Assembly (NCBI GenBank): GCA_016926575.1
Contig: JAFGOJ010000429.1
Coordinates: forward strand, 1-5,618
DNA: 5,618 nt
Direction of reading: 5' to 3'
Source: Anaerolineae bacterium
GTDB taxonomy: Bacteria; Chloroflexota; Anaerolineae; B4-G1; DUEL01
Shown here: one piece after another, positions 1 through 5,346 of the stretch
How the letters are laid out: each line of letters begins with the position of its first letter
Position numbering within the stretch: the stretch's first letter is position 1
Notes under the pieces: generated by a model
Seen by the model: the letters and a program-made list of their open reading frames with translations, nothing else
What the model was told of the DNA's origin: nothing
The model's database searches: none
Program-made: the position numbers and the translations under genes

Positions 1-100
1 ATTCGCCTTAAGATTCTCTTGTTCTTCGTGCCGGTTTTCGGACAATCTCGCGCAACTCCTTGATCTTTTTCTTTGTGTCCTTTGTGCTCTTTGTGGTTGA
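1..100. repeat. Partial copy of a dispersed repeat (copy 1), cut by the window edge
   Basis: Positions 1-70 align with 1190-1258 at about 88 percent identity, in the same orientation. Both copies begin ATTCGCCTTAAG and share the following stretch TTCTCTTGTTCTTCGTG. The right end holds three tandem 9-bp units, CTTTGTGTC, CTTTGTGCT and CTTTGTGGT (71-97), followed by TGA. The other copy has only one such unit at its right end. The left end lies outside the window, so the inverted terminus seen in copy 2 cannot be checked here. The repeat lies immediately downstream of the DUF523-DUF1722 gene. From memory, similar CTTTGTG-rich repeats are scattered between genes in many environmental genomes, where they give rise to spurious small proteins. 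No gene is supported in 1-108. Confidence 0.75.
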
Positions 101-108
101 TGCTTTAG

Positions 109-1092
109 TCAAACATGATTTCTCAACATCAATTCCTTGGGATAAGGATTCAGGTAAACTTGTTGGTGGACCCAGTCGGGAACCGGATGGCGGCCGAGGT
201 GGTGCTTGAGCAGTGTCAGCGGCACGATCAACGGCACGAACCCCGTCCGGTACTCTTCGATCAGGCCCAGCAGTTCTGCCTTGTCGGCGGCGGAGAGGGC
301 GTCTTTCAGGTAGCCCATCAGGTGCTGGAGCACGTTGGCGTGTTTGCCGGGCGAGGCGAGCACCTGCAATCCCTCCATTAACAACGTCGCGTACCGGCCG
401 ACCAGATCGTCCCAGGGCAGCGCGCCCGCCTGCGCCACCAGCGGCCCCATATCCCGGTAGTGTGCCGGGCTGTGGGCCATCATGGTCAATTTGTGGGCGG
501 TGTGGAAGGCGACCAGAGCGCCGGGGGTGGGGGTTTCTTCCAGCATACACGTCCAGCGGTAGTAGACGAAGATGCGGTCGATGAAATTTTCGCGCAGAGC
601 CACGTCGTGCAGGCGGCCTTCTTCTTCGACGGGGAGAAGTGGGAAGCGGCGCACCACCTCGCGGGCGAAGATGCCGGTGCCGGTGCGCTGGGGGATGCCG
701 TTGGCATCGTAGACGCGCACGCGAAACAGGCCGGAGCTGGGCGAGTCCTTCTTGAAGACGAACCCGTGCAATCTGACCTGTTCCAGGTCGTCGAGGCGCT
801 TGTGGGCCCAGGTCTGCATGCGCTCGGTATGGTCGCTGCCCGAGGCGGGGGCCACCAGGCGCGGGGCATCAGGGTCGCCGACTAGGCGCAGGGTCTCCCG
901 AGGCACGGGTAAGCCGATTTCCACCTCCGGGCAGACCGGCACCCACTCGACGAACTCCCCCAGCGTGTTGACCAGAAAGCGGTCCAGCTTGTGACCGCCG
1001 TCGTAGCGCACCGGTTCGCCCATCAGGCATGTGCTCACACCCAGGCGGATGCGCGGCTCTTCGAAGCACGACACCTTCTTTTCATCACTCAC
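109..1092 (-). CDS. DUF523-DUF1722 (TudS/YbgA-type) two-domain protein
   Basis: The 327-residue protein joins an N-terminal DUF523 domain (about 14-160) to a C-terminal DUF1722/YbgA domain (about 190-310). DUF523 signatures are STCLMGEPVRYDGGHK (20-35), VPVCPEVEIGLPVPRE (51-66) and KKDSPSSGLFRVRVY (114-128). From family knowledge, stand-alone DUF523 includes the thiouracil desulfidase TudS, which holds a [4Fe-4S] cluster with three cysteines. Here Cys22 and Cys54 are present, but the third site (SPSCG in TudS) reads SPSSG with Ser120, so desulfidase chemistry cannot be assumed. Some fused proteins, as I recall them, also have serine here. YbgA-type genes often sit beside photolyase and in LitR/CarH regulons, which fits the light theme of this cluster. 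The start is GTG at 1092, with AGGAGG (1101-1106) 8 nt upstream; the stop is TGA. The gene is flanked on both sides by copies of the same repeat. Family assignment is firm; the biochemical role is unknown. Confidence 0.93.
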   Translation of the reverse strand: MSDEKKVSCFEEPRIRLGVSTCLMGEPVRYDGGHKLDRFLVNTLGEFVEWVPVCPEVEIGLPVPRETLRLVGDPDAPRLVAPASGSDHTERMQTWAHKRLDDLEQVRLHGFVFKKDSPSSGLFRVRVYDANGIPQRTGTGIFAREVVRRFPLLPVEEEGRLHDVALRENFIDRIFVYYRWTCMLEETPTPGALVAFHTAHKLTMMAHSPAHYRDMGPLVAQAGALPWDDLVGRYATLLMEGLQVLASPGKHANVLQHLMGYLKDALSAADKAELLGLIEEYRTGFVPLIVPLTLLKHHLGRHPVPDWVHQQVYLNPYPKELMLRNHV

Positions 1093-1135
1093 GGTTCACT
1101 CCTCCTGCGATCTGCAATCTATAACCGTGACTCCC

Positions 1136-1283
1136 CTGAAAAAAGGAAAAACAACCACAAAGGACACAAAGAGCACTAAGATTTTTAATATTCGCCTTAA
1201 GATTCTCTTGTTCTTCGTGCTGTTTTTCGGGCAATCTCACTCAATTCCTTCATATTTTCTTTGTGGTTGAAGGCTTTTTTCAG
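1136..1283. repeat. MITE-like repeat with inverted ends (copy 2)
   Basis: This element fills most of the 196-bp gap between the Staygreen gene and the DUF523-DUF1722 gene. Its ends are inverted repeats in two blocks: CTGAAAAAAG (1136-1145) pairs with CTTTTTTCAG (1274-1283), and CAACCACAAAG (1152-1162) pairs with CTTTGTGGTTG (1259-1269). The left end has three 9-bp units, ACCACAAAG, GACACAAAG and AGCACTAAG (1154-1180); the right end has one. The interior (1190-1258) is the part shared with the repeat at 1-70. No target-site duplication or transposase gene is visible. It could be a non-autonomous mobile repeat, or a structured intergenic element that also acts as a transcription boundary after the Staygreen gene. 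No separate promoter for the downstream gene is convincing here. Confidence 0.6.
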
Positions 1284-1288
1284 TAGAG

Positions 1289-1753
1289 TCATAACCGGTA
1301 CTTTGTCATGTTGCCCCACTCTTCGACACGGTTGTATCGCTTCCTGGTAGACAGAAAATGGACGTAGATGGATGCCTGATCCAAACCGGGATGGGCCTCG
1401 AAGAGCTGCCGGTCGCCGTAAAGGAACGCCTCCATAACCAGCGGCAGCTCGTGCCGGAAGATCCGGTACCGAAACCGGGCACTGCCCAGGACCAGTCCGC
1501 CACTGACGTGGCACATCAAGTGGAGCGATAGGCCGTTTTCGCCCTGGCGCCATTCGGCCAGCACCTCGTCCCGCATCAGGCGGGTGTAGAGACCGGAGAT
1601 TTGCTCACGGTCGTAGTCCACACCGACGGTCAGGAACAAGTCGCCGGTCGCGTCGGAGTGGGTCAAGGTGTAACGGCGCGGGGTGACCGGCCCATCGGGT
1701 GTGGTGCCCTGCGTAAAACGGACGTGCACCTTCTCCGGCCTCAGTCGTCCCAC
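1289..1753 (-). CDS. sgr: Staygreen-family Mg-dechelatase homologue
   Basis: The 154-residue protein matches the Staygreen domain along its whole length. Plant SGR removes Mg from chlorophyll a to give pheophytin a, the committing step of chlorophyll breakdown. Shared blocks include PRRYTLTHSD (25-34), RDEVLAEW (61-68), LSLHLMCHVSGG (about 75-86), FRYRIFRHELPLVMEAFLYGD (roughly 93-113) and the C-terminal pattern of V-x-F-x-S followed by N-x-V-E-x-W-G. His32, Asp34 and Asp62 fall at the positions I recall as catalytic in a characterised Anaerolineae homologue, so the enzyme is probably active. There is no transit peptide, as expected for the bacterial form. The start is GTG at 1753, with AGGAGG (1759-1764) only 5 nt upstream; the stop is TGA. 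It follows the DUF1475 gene by 29 bp, so the two are probably co-transcribed. No chlorophyll biosynthesis genes are in view; the natural substrate may be an environmental chlorophyll or another metallo-tetrapyrrole (inference). Confidence 0.93.
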   Translation of the reverse strand: MGRLRPEKVHVRFTQGTTPDGPVTPRRYTLTHSDATGDLFLTVGVDYDREQISGLYTRLMRDEVLAEWRQGENGLSLHLMCHVSGGLVLGSARFRYRIFRHELPLVMEAFLYGDRQLFEAHPGLDQASIYVHFLSTRKRYNRVEEWGNMTKYRL

Positions 1754-1782
1754 GTTAACCTCCTATCGCGCGATCCACTCAC

Positions 1783-2136
1783 TCACTTGCCATCCATACG
1801 CCGTCCCAGCCAGAAACGCTTCCAATCGCCTCCGCTGGTTTGCAGGGCGATGAACGTGTACAGACTGGCGGTGAAGAAGCCGAGCACCATCATTAGCGCC
1901 ACCCAGATCACCGAGCGCCAGAGGGATCGCTCGCGGTAGACGATCCAGCCGGAAAAGAGGATGAACCCCACGTACAAGTCGACCAGCGACACGATGCCCC
2001 AGGGCATCGACAGGAGTACCCCACCCTCGCCGGCGAAATCGCCCACTGTGAAGGCGTAGATCAGGATGCCACTCATCGCCAACACACCCAACAACGCGAT
2101 CACCTTAGCCCATTTCATCATTCTGTCTTGTGTCAT
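1783..2136 (-). CDS. DUF1475-like small membrane protein, three TM helices
   Basis: The 117-residue protein has three hydrophobic segments at about 9-30, 43-67 and 73-98, with a short charged tail (GRRMDGK). It resembles the repeat unit of DUF1475, a family best known from plant proteins of about 250 residues that contain two such units. The matching pattern is MPWGIVSLVDLYVGF (44-58), then a W-I-V-Y-R-E motif (64-69) and S-x-x-W before the third helix. Its biochemical role is unknown. The start ATG at 2136 is preceded by GAGGA (2146-2150) about 9 nt upstream. Internal methionines 6 and 7 are possible later starts but have no good ribosome-binding site. The stop is TGA, 29 bp before the Staygreen gene. 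Its position beside a tetrapyrrole enzyme suggests a membrane partner or transport role, but nothing in the sequence shows this. Confidence 0.82.
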   Translation of the reverse strand: MTQDRMMKWAKVIALLGVLAMSGILIYAFTVGDFAGEGGVLLSMPWGIVSLVDLYVGFILFSGWIVYRERSLWRSVIWVALMMVLGFFTASLYTFIALQTSGGDWKRFWLGRRMDGK

Positions 2137-2182
2137 TTTATCATTTCCTCATTATTGGTTGACTCTTCTCGAAAAGTGGGGG

Positions 2183-2223
2183 TGGGGGTTTTGCGGGCGG
2201 CGAAGCCGCCCGCAAAACCCCCA
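2183..2223. repeat. 19-bp perfect hairpin between regulator and DUF1475 genes
   Basis: Positions 2183-2201 are perfectly complementary to 2205-2223, leaving a 3-nt GAA loop (TTC on the transcribed strand). The stem joins a GGGGGTTTT block to a GCGGGCGGC block. It lies in the 100-bp gap after the stop of the CarH-like gene. On the minus strand the stem is followed by CACCCCCACTTTTCG, which has only a four-base T run. That makes an efficient intrinsic terminator doubtful; partial termination, 3'-end protection of the upstream mRNA or a REP-type repeat are all possible. The core GGCGGCGAAGCCGCC resembles the small hairpin GGCGGCGTAGCCGCC at 5454-5468, which suggests a common repeat family. Confidence 0.8.
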
Positions 2224-2236
2224 TCTTCTCCCTGCT

Positions 2237-3544
2237 TTATTGAGAAGTTACTGTTAGTTCCAACTGCTGTGCCAACCAGCCCGCGATCAGGCGGCCGCGT
2301 TCGCCCAGGATGTCCTGGATCGCGGAGTGGTAGGCAGCGAGGTAGCGGTCGACCATCGGACGGGACAGGTCCTCCGGCCGGTGCATCTCGCGCATCCAAC
2401 CGATGTAATCGTCCAGAAAGTGGACGTTTCCCAAGGCCAGAGCCGCGGCAATATTCTGTGTGATGTCGGTGCTCACGTGGAGCATGTGGTCGGTGTCGAC
2501 GTGTTCGGACGCCATCGTGCGGTGCACGTCGGCGCGGATGAGCAACTCGCGTTCCCGGTAATGGGAGAGCGCGGCGCGGTAGTTGGCGGGCAGGGGGGTG
2601 GATTCGGGGGTCTGCCGCGGCGCGACGAGCAGCCCTTCGATGACGTCGGGCGCGCGATCCAGCGTGCGGCCCAGGTAGTGACCGGGGATGGCAGCGATTA
2701 GGTCGGGAATCATGTTGAAAATCCGCCCGCCGAATCCGACCGGGACGTTGTAGTGTTGCAGCGAGCGGGCCATATCGCGCAGCGTGGCCGCTGCGGGCAA
2801 GCGTTGCGCGCCCAGGATCACCAATTGCGGTGTGGTCGCGGCGACGGTGGCCTCTATCCGTTCGATGGGCACGTCGACGCCCAGGTACGTGGTCTGCCAT
2901 CCCCTGCGACGCAAGAGGAACGTGAGCAAGAGCAATCCGAGGGCGTGGCTTTCTTCCGGCGGGGCGGCCACCACGAGTTGCCCGGCCCGGGAGGGCGGGG
3001 GTGTGCTCATAATCAAGCTCTGCAAACGGCGCATCGCCAGTTCGGAAGCGAAGTGCTCCTGTTGGACGCTGAGGCTGCCCGCGTGCCAGCCTGCGCCGAT
3101 CTGTGCCATGCCTTTCTGGAGCACCTCCAGGCTCACCGTTTCGGGGGAGTAGAGGGCGAAGGCTTCTTCCAGCACGTGGGATGCTTCCTGCTCGTCGAAA
3201 TCGACGGCGGCAGCCACCCAGGCCTGGCGCAGGTCGGCCAGCGCTGTGCCGGTGGGATGCGGCGGGATGTGGGAGGGCGCGTCGGCGGGCGGTTCGGCGT
3301 CTGCGCTGGCGAGCTCGCGCCACAGTTCCACCGCGTGGTTGATGCGCACGCCTTCTTGTTGGCGGGCGACCAGCCACTTGACCGTGTCGATGTCCCGCTG
3401 GGAGAAGAGACGGTGGCCGCCGTCGGTACGCTCGGGCTGGGGCAAGCCGTAGCGCCGCTCCCAGGCGCGCAACGTATCAGCTTTCACCCCCGTCTGCTGC
3501 ACGACGGCTTTGAGGTTATAGATGGGGGTATCGTATGCCATCAT
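2237..3544 (-). CDS. carH: CarH/LitR-type cobalamin photoreceptor, MerR family repressor
   Basis: The 435-residue protein has a MerR-type winged helix at about 7-75 (YNLKAVVQQTGVKADTLRAWER, GGHRLFSQRDID). A helical cap follows at about 100-182, then a cobalamin-binding Rossmann domain at about 188-308. Photoreceptor hallmarks are present: Trp153 and Glu163-His164 form the Wx9EH motif that shields the adenosyl group, His154 corresponds to the His that ligates cobalt after light, and ExHxxG (198-203) supplies the lower-ligand His200. From family knowledge, CarH with adenosylcobalamin is a tetrameric repressor in the dark and falls apart in light. Residues 311-435 are an extra, mostly helical region not found in the roughly 285-residue Thermus CarH. 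The start ATG at 3544 (a second Met follows) has AAAGGGG about 8 nt upstream; the stop is TGA. Three 11-bp repeats over the operon promoter (5325-5357) are the likely target. Light sensing is inferred from residues, not proven. Confidence 0.92.
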   Translation of the reverse strand: MMAYDTPIYNLKAVVQQTGVKADTLRAWERRYGLPQPERTDGGHRLFSQRDIDTVKWLVARQQEGVRINHAVELWRELASADAEPPADAPSHIPPHPTGTALADLRQAWVAAAVDFDEQEASHVLEEAFALYSPETVSLEVLQKGMAQIGAGWHAGSLSVQQEHFASELAMRRLQSLIMSTPPPSRAGQLVVAAPPEESHALGLLLLTFLLRRRGWQTTYLGVDVPIERIEATVAATTPQLVILGAQRLPAAATLRDMARSLQHYNVPVGFGGRIFNMIPDLIAAIPGHYLGRTLDRAPDVIEGLLVAPRQTPESTPLPANYRAALSHYRERELLIRADVHRTMASEHVDTDHMLHVSTDITQNIAAALALGNVHFLDDYIGWMREMHRPEDLSRPMVDRYLAAYHSAIQDILGERGRLIAGWLAQQLELTVTSQ

Positions 3545-3567
3545 TGTTTTAGCCCCTTTATGGAAAT

Positions 3568-3597
3568 GGTAGGGGCGACGCGCACGCCGCCCCTGCC
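3568..3597. repeat. Imperfect REP-like palindrome between heliorhodopsin and regulator genes
   Basis: GGTAGGGGCGACG (3568-3580) can pair with the complementary arm at 3585-3597 across a 4-nt loop. There is one A-C mismatch and one G-T wobble. It sits inside the 73-bp gap between the heliorhodopsin stop and the ribosome-binding site of the CarH-like gene. From memory, GTAGGGGCGACGC-type palindromes are dispersed repeats in several bacterial groups, Chloroflexota among them. No T run follows on the transcribed strand, so it is not a typical terminator. It may limit or stabilise the upstream message. Confidence 0.7.
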
Positions 3598-3617
3598 GGC
3601 TGTACAGAGATTCAGAT

Positions 3618-4397
3618 TTAGATCGGGGCCAGCGTCCCGGCGAAGATCTGCCAGGCCAGGGCCGTCTTGGCGACCAGGCTCAAGATGATGTACACGCGCT
3701 CACCGAACAGGTAGTCCTTCCACGGACCAACCTTTTTGTACTGCAGGAACATATTCAGGGCGAAGATGTTGAAGAAGACGAAGATCGTGGGGATGATGGC
3801 GTAGACGAACGCCGGCGGCTTGGCGTCGCCGGAGTTAAGCGCGCCCAGGAAGTACATCACGATGACCACCCACGGGATGATCCCGGCGATACAACCGTAG
3901 ATGAAGGCGATCCAGTTGATCTTCTTGGTGGTCTGATTGTGCAGCTCCATCATGATGCCGAACAGGTTCATCATCGCGTTCAGCCCGAAGATCAGGATCA
4001 TACTGCCCAGGTCCCACAGTCCGACCAGCATCCCGATCAGCACGATCATCAGCGACGAGCTGAGGGCGTACTCGTAGAAGCGGGCCGGGTTCATGCCCTT
4101 CTTCAGGTTTTCCACGTACCAGCGGTAGCCGAAGGTGGCCAGGCTGAAGTGCGCCACCGCCGAGAGGAGCAGGAACACCGCCACGGCCGGACCGAACAGC
4201 AGTTCGTAGGCCAGCGTCGGGTTGGGGGTCAGCGAGAAGGTCTCCATGTCGAAGCGGAGGTAGTTCGTATAGACTGGATAGGTCGTGTCGTTGCTTAGCA
4301 CGATCATCAACACGCCCTGGACCAGGTGCAGGAATCCCATGATCGCGTTGAAGCGACGCAGTCCTGCGAACGTTTTTTCAGAAGCCTTGTTTTCCAT
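3618..4397 (-). CDS. Heliorhodopsin
   Basis: The 259-residue protein has seven hydrophobic helices, at about 15-36, 62-88, 107-127, 131-151, 161-185, 196-219 and 233-257. Helix 7 carries ERVYIILSLVAKTALAWQ (233-250), the heliorhodopsin signature, with Lys244 as the retinal Schiff-base lysine. Glu109 in RFYEYALSSSLM (106-117) matches the counterion glutamate, and His24 and His83 match the paired histidines of HeR-48C12 (His23 and His80, from memory). Known heliorhodopsins have slow photocycles, do not pump ions and are set in the membrane upside down relative to type 1 rhodopsins; a sensory or regulatory role is likely. The start ATG at 4397 is chosen because AAAGGAG lies just upstream. A longer in-frame start at 4502 would add 35 Arg/His-rich residues, overlap the previous gene and lack a ribosome-binding site. 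The stop is TAA. It begins 26 bp after the DegV-family gene. No carotenoid or retinal synthesis gene is in the window. Confidence 0.97.
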   Translation of the reverse strand: MENKASEKTFAGLRRFNAIMGFLHLVQGVLMIVLSNDTTYPVYTNYLRFDMETFSLTPNPTLAYELLFGPAVAVFLLLSAVAHFSLATFGYRWYVENLKKGMNPARFYEYALSSSLMIVLIGMLVGLWDLGSMILIFGLNAMMNLFGIMMELHNQTTKKINWIAFIYGCIAGIIPWVVIVMYFLGALNSGDAKPPAFVYAIIPTIFVFFNIFALNMFLQYKKVGPWKDYLFGERVYIILSLVAKTALAWQIFAGTLAPI

Positions 4398-4423
4398 TTT
4401 ATTCTCTCCTTTCAAATTCAAAA

Positions 4424-5263
4424 TTAAGGTGACGTTACACAAATGATGCCGATGCCGTCCGGCCCCAGGTGGGTGCCGATGGCGGGAGTGACGTCTACGC
4501 AAAACACGTCTTCCTGCCTGGGCAGGAGGTCTTGGAGGTGTTGCCCGAGCTCGCGCGCCTTATCGGGCGCGTGGGTGTGGACGAGGGCATACTCTTCGAG
4601 CGGGGGGAGGGCGGCGATGTGTTCGGCCATCCGCGCGATGGCGCGGTGGGTCGTGCGCGGGCGCTCCATCGTCAGCGTGTTGTCGTGGATCGAAATCAGC
4701 GGTTTGACCCGCAGCAGCGTGCCCACGCCCGCCTGCAGCGCCGTCGCGCGGCCGCTGCGCCGCAGATACTCCAGCGTGTTCAGGATGGCGAAGGAAAACG
4801 TGCGGTGCGCCTTTTTCTCGATCAGGGTGACAACTTCGTCCAGGGTGCAGCCATTCGCGACGGCCCGTGCGGCCGCCAGGGCCAACAGACCACCGCCCAG
4901 GCTCAACTGCCCGGAGTCGAATACCGTCACGCGAGCGCCGCGGGTGGAGCGCGCCGCTACCCGGGCCGCGTTGACGAAGCTGCTCAAGCTGGAAGCGACG
5001 TGGATGGAGAGGATCTCCGTGGCCCCCTCGGCTGCCAGGCCCTCGTACATCTGGACCAACATCTCCGGCCCCGGTGCGGACGTCTGAGGCGGGGCCGTAT
5101 AACGGGGCAATTCGGCGTAAAAATCCTGGCGCGACAATTCGACCACGTCCAGGTAGCTACGCCCATCGACGTGGATGTACATCGGCACGACAAGGATACC
5201 GTATCGCTCGGCGACCTCCGCCGGTAAATCGCACGTACTGTCGGTCACAATTCGAATCGCCAT
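4424..5263 (-). CDS. DegV-family fatty-acid-binding protein (FakB-like)
   Basis: The 279-residue protein has the usual DegV length and motifs: VTDSTCDLP (6-14), the TSAPGPE loop (61-67, usually TSQPSPE), HVASSLSSF (88-96), VFDSGQLSLGGG (114-125), ILNTLEYLRRSGR (160-172) and AIGTHLGPDGIGI (261-273). DegV/FakB proteins bind a fatty acid in a two-domain cleft. In Firmicutes they present it to the kinase FakA for phosphorylation; no FakA-like gene is in view. Thr61-Ser62 and His265 correspond to residues around the acyl head group in FakB. There is no signal peptide, so it is cytosolic. The start ATG at 5263 has GAGGGAG just upstream and lies about 48 nt after the predicted transcript start. As the first gene of the operon, it is the one most directly exposed to the promoter-overlapping repeats. 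The stop is TAA. The acyl ligand cannot be predicted. Confidence 0.94.
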   Translation of the reverse strand: MAIRIVTDSTCDLPAEVAERYGILVVPMYIHVDGRSYLDVVELSRQDFYAELPRYTAPPQTSAPGPEMLVQMYEGLAAEGATEILSIHVASSLSSFVNAARVAARSTRGARVTVFDSGQLSLGGGLLALAAARAVANGCTLDEVVTLIEKKAHRTFSFAILNTLEYLRRSGRATALQAGVGTLLRVKPLISIHDNTLTMERPRTTHRAIARMAEHIAALPPLEEYALVHTHAPDKARELGQHLQDLLPRQEDVFCVDVTPAIGTHLGPDGIGIICVTSP

Positions 5264-5303
5264 GACTCCCTCGCCTTCGTTACCTTCTCGTAGATAAGCA
5301 ACC

Positions 5304-5310
5304 TTGTCAT
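5304..5310 (-). promoter_or_regulatory. Isolated extra ATGACAA site near the transcription start
   Basis: ATGACAA on the minus strand repeats the first seven bases of the third operator repeat (5329-5335). It lies at roughly +2 to +8 of the predicted transcript. The spacing to the nearest operator repeat is 25 bp, which does not fit the 11-bp phase, so it may be chance or an accessory contact for a tetrameric regulator. Confidence 0.25.
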
Positions 5311-5317
5311 TTATTTT

Positions 5318-5346
5318 ATTATATCATATTGTCATTGTTTTGTCAA
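5318..5346 (-). promoter_or_regulatory. Consensus sigma70 promoter of the DegV-heliorhodopsin-CarH operon
   Basis: On the minus strand the -35 element is TTGACA (5341-5346) and the -10 element is TATAAT (5318-5323), separated by exactly 17 bp. All twelve positions match the consensus. Transcription would begin near 5311, giving a leader of about 48 nt before the DegV-family start codon. An uncontrolled promoter this strong would be very active, which fits control by a repressor. It is the only convincing promoter in the window and probably drives at least the three genes down to 2237, and plausibly the next two. Confidence 0.9.

Noticed and set aside
1107..1150. Possible promoter for the DUF523-DUF1722 gene around TATAGA
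   Set aside because: No -35 element stands out at a suitable distance and no ACAA repeats in 11-bp phase are present, so the call would be guesswork.
1765..1774. Ten-base palindrome ATCGCGCGAT just upstream of the Staygreen ribosome-binding site
   Set aside because: Too short and GC-biased to call as an operator from a single occurrence.
2133..3377. Minus-strand 414-codon frame overlapping the regulator
   Set aside because: Arg/Pro/Ala-rich translation with no domain, in a different frame from the CarH-like protein, whose motifs are clear throughout.
2753..3688. Long plus-strand open frame of 311 codons opposite the regulator and the end of the heliorhodopsin gene
   Set aside because: It is antisense to two strongly supported genes, crosses both, has no recognisable domain and arises from high-GC codon bias.
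4398..4502. Upstream in-frame start that would lengthen heliorhodopsin by 35 residues
   Set aside because: The added peptide is Arg/His-rich, overlaps the DegV-family gene and has no ribosome-binding site, whereas AAAGGAG precedes the ATG at 4397.
4469..5227. Long plus-strand open frame of 252 codons opposite the DegV-family gene
   Set aside because: It lies entirely antisense to a full-length DegV protein with all family motifs; its composition is that of a shadow frame.
5304..5332. Possible divergent plus-strand promoter, TTGTCA and TATTGT with 17-bp spacing
   Set aside because: The -10 matches at only four of six positions, the sequence is the mirror of the A/T-rich operator region, and no plus-strand gene follows within the window.
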